Below are positions 47,008-55,817 of a DNA stretch of 64,000 bases, piece after piece. Under the pieces are notes generated by a model, which made no database searches, had not been told where the DNA came from, and saw nothing but the letters and a program-made list of their open reading frames with translations. How positions within the stretch are numbered: position 1 is the first letter of the stretch; each line of letters opens with the position of its first letter. The stretch comes from an uncultured Gelidibacter sp. (GTDB lineage: Bacteria; Bacteroidota; Bacteroidia; Flavobacteriales; Flavobacteriaceae). The stretch spans positions 124,001-188,000 of the forward strand of contig NZ_CANMTE010000001.1 of assembly GCF_947500795.1 (NCBI RefSeq). Direction: 5' to 3'. The translations under genes were made by a program, and so were the position numbers.

Positions 47008-48420
47008 ATGATTTATAAACACATTACCCAACTCAATATCCATCAAGATGTCATTGTGCCATGTCGTAAAGGGCAATTGGACCATCTTAGTCAGTATACC
47101 ACTGTAAAAGACCCAGATTTTAATGGTGAGTTTTCAACCGTTCAAATGCTTTACGGAGCAGAAGACAATAGAGTTTATTTGTTAGGACTAGGAGAGGAGA
47201 AAGATGCCGTTAATATTGATGACGCCTTCAGAAAACTCAGCTTCGATTATAAAAAATATTGGAAAGAGCCTGTTCAAATTATAACAGAAGGTTTTTCTGA
47301 TGCTGAACTTCGCAAAGTGGTGATTGGTTTAGAAATGTCGGCTTATAATATAGGCGCTTTTAAATCTAAAAAGGAGCAGGAGGGGGCAATTACATTTGAA
47401 ATTGTGAATTCTCAAGACGTGACCGCTCTTCTCGAAGAATCTCAAGCGATTGGCGCTACTATTAATAGAATTAAAACTTTAGTAGATGCGCCGGCCAATC
47501 AAAAAACACCTGAGTTTTTAGGGCAGTGGGCACAGGCCTCTGCGCATGATGCTAATTACACGTGCACGGTGTTGCACAAAAAGGAACTTGAAGCACAAGG
47601 TTTTCACGCCGTTCTGGCCGTTGGGCAAGGCAGTGTGAATTCGCCAGTGGTTATTGTAACCCAATATATGCCGAAAAAAGGAATGGCCGTAGATATCGGT
47701 TTGGTAGGTAAAGGGATCACCTTTGATACCGGCGGTTTGTCAATTAAGCCTTCAACCAATCTTCATTATATGAAGAGCGATATGGGTGGCGCTGCTGTTG
47801 TACTAGGCGTTGTAGAACTGGTGGCAAAATTAAAACTCAACGTCAATGTTGTTGGGGTAGTCGCTTCAGCAGAAAATGCGGTGGACAGCAATAGTTACCG
47901 TCCGGGAGATGTTATTAACAGTTATTCTGGCAAATCTATTGAAATTATTGATACTGACGCTGAAGGCCGTTTGATCTTAGCAGATGGTTTGAATTATATT
48001 ATCAAGGAATTCCAACCCAAACAAGTCATTGATCTTGCTACTTTAACTGGGAGTGTAGTACAAACCTTAGGGTATTCGGCTGCGGGTATGTTTACTAACA
48101 ATACCGAGATGGCTCAGAATCTTTCAAAAATAGGTTTTGAAATAAATGAACGGGTGTGGCCGTTACCGCTGTTCTCTGACTTTGATAGTGATTTGCACAG
48201 TGACATTGCGGATCTTAGAAACTTTAGCGGGAAACCTATTGCAGGTGCAACTACCGCAGCAAAGTTTTTAGAAGCATTCACGGAGGAGCATCAAGCATGG
48301 ATGCATTTGGATATTGCGGGCGTATCGTTTGGCGACTCTAAGTATGCTAAAATGAAAAGTGCAAGTGGCTATGGCGTGCAATTAATGGTGAATTATATCA
48401 AATCTATTTCTGAGAACTAA
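47008..48420 (+). CDS. M17 leucyl aminopeptidase
   Basis: The 470-residue protein has the M17 metal-binding sites GKGITFDTGGLSIKPS (about residue 230), MKSDMGGAAVVLG and the signature DTDAEGRLILADGL (about 315). Enzymes of this type are hexameric di-metal peptidases that remove N-terminal residues from peptides, including Cys-Gly in some bacteria. The N-terminal domain is normal. Its position next to peptide-ligase genes suggests turnover of the product, which is inference. Confidence 0.93.
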   Translation: MIYKHITQLNIHQDVIVPCRKGQLDHLSQYTTVKDPDFNGEFSTVQMLYGAEDNRVYLLGLGEEKDAVNIDDAFRKLSFDYKKYWKEPVQIITEGFSDAELRKVVIGLEMSAYNIGAFKSKKEQEGAITFEIVNSQDVTALLEESQAIGATINRIKTLVDAPANQKTPEFLGQWAQASAHDANYTCTVLHKKELEAQGFHAVLAVGQGSVNSPVVIVTQYMPKKGMAVDIGLVGKGITFDTGGLSIKPSTNLHYMKSDMGGAAVVLGVVELVAKLKLNVNVVGVVASAENAVDSNSYRPGDVINSYSGKSIEIIDTDAEGRLILADGLNYIIKEFQPKQVIDLATLTGSVVQTLGYSAAGMFTNNTEMAQNLSKIGFEINERVWPLPLFSDFDSDLHSDIADLRNFSGKPIAGATTAAKFLEAFTEEHQAWMHLDIAGVSFGDSKYAKMKSASGYGVQLMVNYIKSISEN

Positions 48421-48452
48421 AGGTTTATTTTGTATTTTGTGTGTGAATTAAG

Positions 48453-48473
48453 CTGAAGTAACCGTTGCTTCAG
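48453..48473. promoter_or_regulatory. Near-perfect 21-base palindrome upstream of the first ATP-grasp gene
   Basis: CTGAAGTAAC and GTTGCTTCAG flank one central base, with one mismatch. It lies in the 115-base gap before the ATG at 48536 and could be an operator or a hairpin after the aminopeptidase gene. Confidence 0.35.
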
Positions 48474-48535
48474 TTAATGATTTTAATTAGGGCAGCTTAT
48501 TTAAAATCCTTTATCATTAAAAATCCCACCAAAAT

Positions 48536-49738
48536 ATGTCTACAAAACGACCACTCAATTTTCTATGTGTTACCACGTATCATAAAGGCGCCGATTTTAT
48601 AAAAAGCTGTAAAGCTGAAGGCAATAATGTGTATTTATTGACCAAAAAGAAATTGGAACACGAGGTGTGGCCGTGGGAAGCCATTGATGATGTGTTTTAC
48701 GTGGAAAATTGGAACCAAAGTGATGTCACCAAAGGTATCGCTTATAAATTCAGAACGATAAAATTCGATCGTTTTGTGGCCTTGGATGATTTTGATGTCG
48801 AAAAAGTAGCGCTTTTACGCGAACATTTCAGAATGCCCGGCATGGGCAGAACAACCTCTCATTATTTTAGGGATAAATTGGCCATGCGTATGAAAGCGCA
48901 GGAGGAAGGCGTCAATGTGCCCAAATTCACGGCGCTTTTTAATAATATCGACATTAATGCTTATGCGGATAATGTGAGTCCGCCGTGGTTCCTAAAACCA
49001 CGTTTGGAGGCCTCGGCAACCGGCATAAAGAAGATCAACAATCGGGAAGAACTTTGGCAAATTATTAATGCATTACAGGACGAACGCGATAATTATTTAA
49101 TTGAAAAGTTTGCCCCAGGCGATGTGTACCACGTAGACAGTCTGACGGTTGATGGAAAAGTCGTGTTTAGCAGAGTGAGTAAATATTTGGATACGCCGTT
49201 TGAAGTGGCACATGGCGGCGGAGTATTCCGATCTGCAACTTGTAAAATTGGCACTACAATCGAAAAGGCATTAACTAAAATGAATGCTGAGGTCATCACC
49301 GCTTTCGGAATGCAGTTTGGAGCGTCACACACTGAGTTTATCGAATCTAAAGACACTGGCGAATTGTTCTTTCTTGAAACATCTTCACGAGTAGGAGGCG
49401 CTAATTTAGCGGAAATGGTAGAGTTGGCATCCGGCATTAATCTTTGGGGAGAATGGGCGCGTATTGAAAGTGCCACCTTAAAAAAGGAAGTATATACCTT
49501 GCCTGAAGTCAAAAATCAGTATGCGGGAATTGTGGTGTCCTTAAGTAAATTTGAAACTCCGGATACGTCAAGTTTTGACGATCCTGAAATTGCATGGCGA
49601 ATGGATAAGAAATGGCACATTGGGATGATTGTAGTATCTGAAAATGCAGACCGGGTGATGGAGTTGTTAGATGACTATACCCAACGTATTGCGACCGATT
49701 TCCATGCGAGTATTCCTGCACCAGATAAAAGTTTGTGA
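48536..49738 (+). CDS. ATP-grasp ligase A (carbamoyl-phosphate-synthase/carnosine-synthase-like)
   Basis: The 400-residue protein has a pre-ATP-grasp N-terminal domain and an ATP-grasp fold. Key marks are FLKPRLEASATGIKKI (Lys near residue 157), the Glu pair in YLIEKFAPGD, and the metal site SHTEFIES with ELFFLETSSRVGG. Ligases of this type join a carboxylate to an amine using ATP through an acyl-phosphate. The substrate is unknown. It is the third plus-strand gene of the cluster and converges with the minus-strand ligase operon. Confidence 0.85.
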   Translation: MSTKRPLNFLCVTTYHKGADFIKSCKAEGNNVYLLTKKKLEHEVWPWEAIDDVFYVENWNQSDVTKGIAYKFRTIKFDRFVALDDFDVEKVALLREHFRMPGMGRTTSHYFRDKLAMRMKAQEEGVNVPKFTALFNNIDINAYADNVSPPWFLKPRLEASATGIKKINNREELWQIINALQDERDNYLIEKFAPGDVYHVDSLTVDGKVVFSRVSKYLDTPFEVAHGGGVFRSATCKIGTTIEKALTKMNAEVITAFGMQFGASHTEFIESKDTGELFFLETSSRVGGANLAEMVELASGINLWGEWARIESATLKKEVYTLPEVKNQYAGIVVSLSKFETPDTSSFDDPEIAWRMDKKWHIGMIVVSENADRVMELLDDYTQRIATDFHASIPAPDKSL

Positions 49739-49742
49739 TATA

Positions 49743-49845
49743 GAACGCTGACGACACTGATTGTTTTTGATATTCACTGATTTTTAAAAAGAAATTTCCG
49801 AGAATCCGCTTCACCCACCTGAACGGTCGGGCAGGTCAGTGTTCC
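49743..49845. repeat. Interspersed palindromic element, copy 1
   Basis: GAACGCTGAC and GTCAGTGTTC close the element at each end, with one G-T wobble, and an inner ACCTG / CAGGT hairpin lies in the right half. The first 28 bases are shared with the copy at 50407-50487, in the same orientation. It lies just after ATP-grasp gene A. Confidence 0.7.
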
Positions 49846-49863
49846 AATTAAAGGAACTTAAGA

Positions 49864-50160
49864 TTAAGAAATCCTATTTTCAAGATTTCGAGCAGAGTGA
49901 TGAACGGTCAAAATGTCTATACGTGATGGAGTGACAACTTTATAGATAATTCTATAATGGCCTTCAATTAATTGTCTTGTATGATGCTTGTTTATTTCAG
50001 GAACGATTTGTCCAGAATAAATTTGAGAATGTAAAATCTTCGTGCGTTTCTTGATTCTTATAATTTGAAGCTTTGCGTAGTTTTTAGAATCTTTTGAAAT
50101 GTAAACAAAAATAGCTCTTAAATCTGCTACAGATTGATGGGTCCAATTTATTTGAACCAT
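49864..50160 (-). CDS. RelE/ParE-family toxin
   Basis: The 98-residue protein has the RelE/ParE pattern IXWTHQSVADLRAIFVYISKD at the start and the terminal sequence IIYKVVTPSRIDILTVHHSARN. Such toxins block gyrase (ParE) or cut mRNA (RelE). The start overlaps the antitoxin gene by 13 bases. The N-terminal helix pair and basic residues suggest ParE-like, but this is not firm. Confidence 0.85.
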   Translation of the reverse strand: MVQINWTHQSVADLRAIFVYISKDSKNYAKLQIIRIKKRTKILHSQIYSGQIVPEINKHHTRQLIEGHYRIIYKVVTPSRIDILTVHHSARNLENRIS

Positions 50161-50330
50161 TTTTCTAGTTCAGTAGTTAAATCAGATTCAGAAACATAAT
50201 TCCCACTCTCAGACTGTTGGTACCCGCTCTCTATTTTTTCAATTAAAATTAATCGCTCAACGAGTTCATCAATAGTAAACTCTTCAGGTAAACTTTCGAT
50301 CTGTTCTTTTAATTTAGTCTTTGTAATCAT
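50148..50330 (-). CDS. Antitoxin of the RelE/ParE pair
   Basis: The 60-residue acidic protein (SLPEEFTIDELVERLILIEKIE, ending TTELEKWFK) precedes the toxin with a 13-base overlap, the typical order. The start is set at the ATG 50330; an upstream GTG or TTG is possible. No DNA-binding motif is obvious. It belongs to the small helical Bacteroidota antitoxins. Confidence 0.75.
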   Translation of the reverse strand: MITKTKLKEQIESLPEEFTIDELVERLILIEKIESGYQQSESGNYVSESDLTTELEKWFK

Positions 50331-50406
50331 CACACAAGATTGAAGTCTAATATACAAAATTATTGATTTGGTCTACTTAAAAAGAGAATTAACTTGGTAA
50401 TCCGAT

Positions 50407-50487
50407 GGAACGCTGACGACGCTGATTGTTTATGATTTATAAATAGATATCTGTGATAATCAGTTAAATCTGTGTCCTCAGTGTTCC
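50407..50487. repeat. Interspersed palindromic element, copy 2
   Basis: GGAACGCTGA and TCAGTGTTCC close the element, with the same G-T wobble as copy 1, and the interior contains the AATCAGTTAAATCTGTGT sequence that recurs in Bacteroidota spacers. Together with copy 1 it brackets the toxin-antitoxin pair. Confidence 0.7.
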
Positions 50488-50494
50488 AGCTATC

Positions 50495-51694
50495 TCAAGG
50501 CTCAAAAAAGCCTGTGCTGCCACCAACCCAAGTTTTATTCTTGTTGTATTTTACGCCCACCATTTCGCCTTTACTGAGTCGCATCAAATTACTGACAATT
50601 TGAGTTTGATTGGTTTTGCTATTATGGAGTAACATCATCCGAATCTCACACTTTGCCGGTTCGTCCATCGTTTGTATGATAGGCGCATAGGCTACTTTTT
50701 CTTGCAATAGGTAATTCGATTTATCTTTAACAGCATCAATCTTCGCTTGGTCAACATGAATTTCAACACCAGCACCCGCAAAAGAGTAGAGTGGTTTTAA
50801 AACATAATTTTCTAAATCAGTCGGGATGTTTTCGAGTTGGTCCAAATAATAGGATTTTGGAACATAGTCGCCTTTTAGTAATGGCATCGTGTATTTGCTA
50901 ATTCTGAAAAACCAATTGGGGTGGCCTATCCACTCAATATCCACTTCGTCTTTAAAATCAAATTCCCGGTCTAAATCTGGCCGTTGGTCCAATTCATCAA
51001 AAATGATACGGTTATAAATCTTTAAGACTCTAATTTCTTCGCCATTAGCATCTACATAAAATAATTGCTTTCCTCTTTTAATCAATTTGGAAATGCACAA
51101 CACTTTAATTCCTAATAACACTTCCGTGGCATAAAAGTCGATGGCTGTAGCCTGTTTTTCAGGCTCAATTTCTAAAAGAATCACTTGTTTTGGAGCGGTG
51201 TCTCCAACAATCTCGGTTCTTAACAATTCAAGATATTCCTCAGAAGTTAATCCGTTAAGGTGCTGTGAAAAATCATCAGGGATGCCGTCGTAATGTTTGC
51301 GATACATTCTGCCCATCAATTCCTGAAAAAAGTAAAGGGACGGAAATCCCTGCAATTCGATCAGTTTTGGGGTGAGTTGTCCTTTTTCATCTAAGCATAC
51401 CCCGAAATCCAATTGTAGAAATTTTGCTTGTGCATCTTCATAAGGCACTCTCATAGCCTCGTTAAAAAATGCACCATCAGTAAGGTCTTTAAAATTAGGC
51501 TGATTGATCACTTTCATGACGTCCTCACAAGCTTCTATCAACTGCTTTTTTAATGCTTTGGGAATAAAAACAGGCGTTTCAGCCACTTTAAATTGTGGCG
51601 TATAGTCGAATTGCGTATTGAGATCTGCCAGCATGCCAGCATATTTATCATCCGTAAATTGCGCGTTAAATGCTTGGCGTAATGAGGCAATCAT
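50495..51694 (-). CDS. ATP-grasp ligase B (glutathionylspermidine-synthase-like)
   Basis: The 399-residue protein has an N-terminal helical part and an ATP-grasp-like core with LKPLYSFAGAGVEIHV (Lys near residue 296), YLLQEKVAYAP, and EIRMMLLH with KTWVGGSTGFFEP at the end. The Ser/Gly-rich loop and C-terminal GGS differ from ligase A and suggest the circularly permuted or glutathionylspermidine-synthase-like branch. Substrate is unknown. It is the last gene of the minus-strand ligase operon, four bases from the amidotransferase gene. Confidence 0.75.
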   Translation of the reverse strand: MIASLRQAFNAQFTDDKYAGMLADLNTQFDYTPQFKVAETPVFIPKALKKQLIEACEDVMKVINQPNFKDLTDGAFFNEAMRVPYEDAQAKFLQLDFGVCLDEKGQLTPKLIELQGFPSLYFFQELMGRMYRKHYDGIPDDFSQHLNGLTSEEYLELLRTEIVGDTAPKQVILLEIEPEKQATAIDFYATEVLLGIKVLCISKLIKRGKQLFYVDANGEEIRVLKIYNRIIFDELDQRPDLDREFDFKDEVDIEWIGHPNWFFRISKYTMPLLKGDYVPKSYYLDQLENIPTDLENYVLKPLYSFAGAGVEIHVDQAKIDAVKDKSNYLLQEKVAYAPIIQTMDEPAKCEIRMMLLHNSKTNQTQIVSNLMRLSKGEMVGVKYNKNKTWVGGSTGFFEP

Positions 51695-51698
51695 AGTA

Positions 51699-52517
51699 TT
51701 ATGAGATTAGTTCTGGTGACAAGTGTTTAATAGCGCTTGCAATATAGTTGGGTAGAATGATTTTATGGGTTCTGATGATTTTATCCGGGTCGTCCATTTT
51801 ATCCATCATATCATCATATTTTTCTTCGCCAAAATTGGCAATGACTTTGTGCTTATTGGCATCGGCTAAAAAATGCGCACGCATCCCGATAGGATCTGCT
51901 TCGGGGTGGAATTGTGTACCTACAAATTCCTTAGAAAAACGTACCGCCATAATGGCGCGCTCATAACTGACGTGGCTGCGGATTTTTTCTAAACTTAAAA
52001 TAGAAGCGCCGTGCTCCTTAAAGACTTTCAGTCGGGGTTGTACCAATTGCCAATCCCGAGAATCTACAGCATAAAACGGATCGTCCAAACCTTCTAAAAG
52101 CGGGTCTTTTAGCCCTGCTTTAGTTTTGTGGATGGGCAAAACCCCAAAAGAAGTGCTGCGTCTTGGTCGCATTTCTCCTAATTTAAAATAATCGCATACC
52201 ACTTGAAAGGAGTAGCAAATGAAAAACATGTATTTTTTTTGATCTGTTGAACTCTTATTGAAATCCCACAATTCTTGAACCAAATTCAGATAGGGAATGC
52301 GCCAAGGTCCATCCTCAAGAGGACTGTCCGGTCCGCCACTCGAAATATAAATATCGTAAGAGCTGTCTGGTAATTCATCAGCACCTCTCACATTAAATAT
52401 GGCATAATCAACTTCATCTTCAAAGCCTCTCACAATATCAGCAATACAACGCAAGCCCTGATTGGGTTGGTTGTTGTTCATATCCAGTATGGCTATTTTT
52501 ATCTTTTCTTTAGGCAT
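51699..52517 (-). CDS. Class I glutamine amidotransferase-like protein
   Basis: The 272-residue protein has the class I fold with SGGPDSP (60-66), a nucleophile in FFICYSFQ (Cys101) and FHPEAD with His204 and Glu206, so the triad is intact. The elbow lacks the usual Gly on both sides (ICYSF in place of GxCxG). Such domains release ammonia from glutamine or cut gamma-glutamyl bonds. The position between a GCS2 and an ATP-grasp gene fits either an amide-forming or a gamma-glutamyl-removing step. Confidence 0.85.
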   Translation of the reverse strand: MPKEKIKIAILDMNNNQPNQGLRCIADIVRGFEDEVDYAIFNVRGADELPDSSYDIYISSGGPDSPLEDGPWRIPYLNLVQELWDFNKSSTDQKKYMFFICYSFQVVCDYFKLGEMRPRRSTSFGVLPIHKTKAGLKDPLLEGLDDPFYAVDSRDWQLVQPRLKVFKEHGASILSLEKIRSHVSYERAIMAVRFSKEFVGTQFHPEADPIGMRAHFLADANKHKVIANFGEEKYDDMMDKMDDPDKIIRTHKIILPNYIASAIKHLSPELIS

Positions 52518-52527
52518 GTATAGTTTT

Positions 52528-53622
52528 CTAAGTTCCTAAAACGGTCTGTGCAATAATATAATCGACCACCTTGGTCAAATCCTTGGTGTCTTCATAAACA
52601 GCAATTTGCCGATCAGCTCCCGTTCCGTTAACTAACATAGTCTTAATATGCTCTATTTCCTTACGCGATCCGAGCTCATCCACAACATCATCCACAAATT
52701 CAAGTAATTCGAGCATCAATTCTTTGGTAGGAACTTCAATTTCCTTTCCAAAATCAATCATTTTACCTTCAAGTCCGTATCTGCTGGCACGCCATTTATT
52801 TTCATTGATCAAGGCGCGGTGGTAGAGCATAAAATTAAGATTTTGAGTTCTTAATTTATAAAGTTTAGCAACTAGAGCTTGAATTAAGGCGGCAATGCTC
52901 AGGGTTTCTTCAATAGTCATTGGCACGTCGCAAATTCGCACTTCCACTGTTGGGAAAACTGGATGGATGCGGATGTCCCACCAAATCTTCTTCGGATTGT
53001 CAATACACTTCGTTTTGATCAGGATGTCAATATAGTGCTCATATTCGGCCACGGTTTGAAATACTCCAGGAATTCCTGTCCTGGGGAATTTGTCAAATAT
53101 CTTGGAACGAAACGATTTAAACCCTGTGTTACGGCCTTCCCAAAATGGTGAATTTGTTGACAACGCGTATAAATGCGGTAAAAAATAACGCATGGCATTG
53201 GTTAAATGCAAGGCCAATTGTTTGTCTTCAATACCAACATGTACGTGGAGTCCAAAAATTAAATTAGAACGGGCGGTATCTTGGAGTTCGTTGACAATCT
53301 CGTCATAACGAGGGTTTGGTGTCATCAATTGTGTTTCCCATTTGGTAAACGGATGGGTGCCAGCTGCGGCAATTTTAAATCCTAAAGTACCAGCAATATT
53401 GGAGATTGATTTTCGCAAATGGGTCAGTTCTCTCCGAGCTTCACTGATATCCTTACAAATATTGGTGCCCACCTCCACAACAGCCTGATGCATTTCAGCT
53501 TTTACCTGCTCATTTAGGAGCTTGGCAGCTTCCGATACAATTTGCTGATCATGGGAAATCAATTCTCGGGTTTTCGGACAGATGACTTGATATTCTTCTT
53601 CAATGCCTAATGTGAATTTCAT
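52528..53622 (-). CDS. GCS2/YbdK-family carboxylate-amine ligase
   Basis: The 364-residue protein begins with the GCS2 signature LGIEEEYQ (residues 5-12, metal-binding Glu cluster). It continues with GLHVHVGIED (about 134-143) and the WWDIRIHPVFPTVEVRICDVP block. YbdK has weak glutamate-cysteine ligase activity in vitro. A gamma-glutamyl or related amide is the probable product. The ATG at 53622 is chosen over an upstream TTG. It lies ten bases upstream of the amidotransferase gene. Confidence 0.9.
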   Translation of the reverse strand: MKFTLGIEEEYQVICPKTRELISHDQQIVSEAAKLLNEQVKAEMHQAVVEVGTNICKDISEARRELTHLRKSISNIAGTLGFKIAAAGTHPFTKWETQLMTPNPRYDEIVNELQDTARSNLIFGLHVHVGIEDKQLALHLTNAMRYFLPHLYALSTNSPFWEGRNTGFKSFRSKIFDKFPRTGIPGVFQTVAEYEHYIDILIKTKCIDNPKKIWWDIRIHPVFPTVEVRICDVPMTIEETLSIAALIQALVAKLYKLRTQNLNFMLYHRALINENKWRASRYGLEGKMIDFGKEIEVPTKELMLELLEFVDDVVDELGSRKEIEHIKTMLVNGTGADRQIAVYEDTKDLTKVVDYIIAQTVLGT

Positions 53623-53699
53623 AAAATACAAATGGTTTTAAATTACTTTTGTGGCATAAAATGCTGACCTTTCAAATCTATTGAAAGATTAAAATACAG

Positions 53700-54662
53700 T
53701 TATTTGTAAGTGGTTTTTTTACCGGTAATTTGGTCTTTAACAAAAGTTCCCCAAGTGAGATTCATCTTGTCTTTTTTATATTTCTTAGCCTTCGCAATGG
53801 CCATGTTGGCCGCGTTTTCAACAATCCATTCAAAATTGTCCTGACCTACTGAATTAATATCAGCATCTGGTGCTGGATTACAAAAATCTATGGCATAGGG
53901 GATGCCGTCTCTTACGGCAAATTCCACCGTGTTAAAATCGTAGCCTAAGGCTTTATTGAGTCGGATACAGTATTTTTTAATCAAATCTAATAGCTCTTGT
54001 TTTATCGGTGGCCCGTCAATGACATAGCGTAAATGATGCGGATTTCGCGGTTCATACTGCATAATATGCACGTTGTCCGTATCTAACACATAACATCTGA
54101 AATACTCGGTAAAATTGATTTCTTCTTGCAACATCATTACCAAGTTTTCAGTTTCGCCGTGTTTTTTCCACAAATCTTGCGAATTTTCAACACGATACAC
54201 ACTTTTCCAGCCGCCACCATCATGAGGTTTCATATAGGCAGGAAAGCCAATGGTATCGAACATATGTTCCCAAGCAAAAGGGAATTTCATGTTTCTAAAG
54301 GAGTTTTCATCAGTATCTGGCGGACGATGTGAAGACGGTAAAATGAATGTTTTTGGTACCGGCACACCCACTTTTTCTGCCAAGGCATTATTGAAGAATT
54401 TTTCGTCGGCACTCCACCAAAACGGATTGTTGATGACCGCAGTCCCAGAAATTGCCGCGTTCTTTAAATAAGCGCGATAAAATGGGACGTCCTGAGATAT
54501 TCTGTCAATTATTACCGCATAATCCGTAGGTTTTGCCTGTTCTACCATGTCGATAGAAACGGCTTCCGCCATAATATTTTTTACTTTCTTCTCATTAACA
54601 CGATCTATAAAAGCCTGTGGAAACGTGTTTTCTTTTCCGAATAGGATGCCAATTTTTTTCAT
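53700..54662 (-). CDS. ATP-grasp ligase C (RimK/D-Ala-D-Ala-ligase-like)
   Basis: The 320-residue protein starts MKKIGILFGKE and has an ATP-grasp fold with AYMKPHDGGGWKSVY (Lys near 158). Its metal site is DFNTVEFAVRDG and AIDFCNPAPDAD, in which the last acidic residue is Asp and Asn supports Mg. It differs in sequence from ligases A and B. Its substrate is unknown. It is 34 bases downstream of the esterase gene and 77 bases upstream of the GCS2 gene. An upstream GTG/TTG extension seems spurious. Confidence 0.85.
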   Translation of the reverse strand: MKKIGILFGKENTFPQAFIDRVNEKKVKNIMAEAVSIDMVEQAKPTDYAVIIDRISQDVPFYRAYLKNAAISGTAVINNPFWWSADEKFFNNALAEKVGVPVPKTFILPSSHRPPDTDENSFRNMKFPFAWEHMFDTIGFPAYMKPHDGGGWKSVYRVENSQDLWKKHGETENLVMMLQEEINFTEYFRCYVLDTDNVHIMQYEPRNPHHLRYVIDGPPIKQELLDLIKKYCIRLNKALGYDFNTVEFAVRDGIPYAIDFCNPAPDADINSVGQDNFEWIVENAANMAIAKAKKYKKDKMNLTWGTFVKDQITGKKTTYK

Positions 54663-54696
54663 ATGTATAAATTTTTGGTGGTGTATCTTAATTAGT

Positions 54697-55401
54697 TTAA
54701 AGTTTTGAAAGGTATTCTGGAAACATCTCGCGCCATAATGGCCAATCGTGTTTTGCCCACTTACGGACATCATACCAAAAGGGAATATTTTTATCGCGGA
54801 GTATTTGGGCCATTTTTTCGTTCGCTTCCAAACAAATATCCCATTCGCCGACGCCAAGGATGATCTTCATTTTCCATAAATCGGGATGGTTATTTCCGGG
54901 TAGAAAATCGATGGGATTATTGAAAAATACATTGTTATCATAATGACCGTCTACAAACGATTTGATATCAAAAGCGCCGCTCATACTATACATATGGCTT
55001 ACTTTTTCTGGATGCTTAAACGCGAAATTTGAGGCTTGATAGCCTCCAAAACTCGGTCCTGCTACCGCAACCTTAGGCAATCCTTTGTCCTGACAAATAG
55101 GGTTGACTATTTCATTCATAATAAACTGATCGTACCATTCGTGGTTTTTTGCACGTTGTGATGGATGGATTTTTTTATTGTACCAACTCAGTTCGTTAAT
55201 ACCATCAGGACAATAGATTTGGACTTTACCTTGCTCCACAAACCATCGGACAGATTCTACAAGTTTCATGTCTTTACATTCGTTGTGTTTCCCCATGGTC
55301 GTTGGAAATAGGATCACAGGATACCCTGCGTGTCCAAAAACGAGCATTTCTATATCCTTGCTAAGGGTTGGAGAGTACCATTTGTGATGTTGTTCTTTCA
55401 A
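54697..55401 (-). CDS. Esterase-D-like alpha/beta hydrolase, TTG start
   Basis: The 234-residue protein has a nucleophile elbow GPSFG at 115-119 (Ser117) and a C-terminal KHDWPLWREMFP with the catalytic His. It has no signal peptide. Start is TTG: the next upstream in-frame codons lead to TAA within 15 bases without ATG, and the conserved N terminus (WYSPTLSKDIEMLVFGHAG) begins close to it. It is the first gene of the ligase operon. It may act on an ester or thioester intermediate. Confidence 0.85.
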   Translation of the reverse strand: MKEQHHKWYSPTLSKDIEMLVFGHAGYPVILFPTTMGKHNECKDMKLVESVRWFVEQGKVQIYCPDGINELSWYNKKIHPSQRAKNHEWYDQFIMNEIVNPICQDKGLPKVAVAGPSFGGYQASNFAFKHPEKVSHMYSMSGAFDIKSFVDGHYDNNVFFNNPIDFLPGNNHPDLWKMKIILGVGEWDICLEANEKMAQILRDKNIPFWYDVRKWAKHDWPLWREMFPEYLSKL

Positions 55402-55817
55402 TAGTTGAGTGCTTTAGTGTGTAAGGTGTCCTCGTAAAACTATGTGTGGACGCAGTGGTCAGTCATAGGTTAAGCTTGTTCTGTTTTAACTTGATACAGA
55501 TACAACAATATACTTTTTTTAATTATAAATTGCCATAAAATACGGTGAGATTCTTAAATTATTATGAAGTCTATAATATTTTAGATTTAAATTCAGATTT
55601 TTGAGATGTTATGGTGCTAAAACAGTATTGTTCTCTAAGTCGTTTTGCTTTAATTCGCCAATCGGAGAGCTGTAGTGGTAAAAAAAATGGTTTTATTAGA
55701 GGCATGGTGCTTTGAATTGACAGTTCAGCCTTGTTATTCAACAACTGGGTGATCTTAATTATTTAAATAGGTCATACTCAGGGATATTTGTTGGCATCAT
55801 CATAAACACATATCCTT
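55402..55817. other. Gene-free stretch upstream of the ligase operon
   Basis: This AT-rich gap holds no open frame longer than about 40 codons in an order that makes sense. I see no full TAnnTTTG box on the minus strand close to the esterase gene and no terminator. Regulatory elements may be present but cannot be named. Confidence 0.35.
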
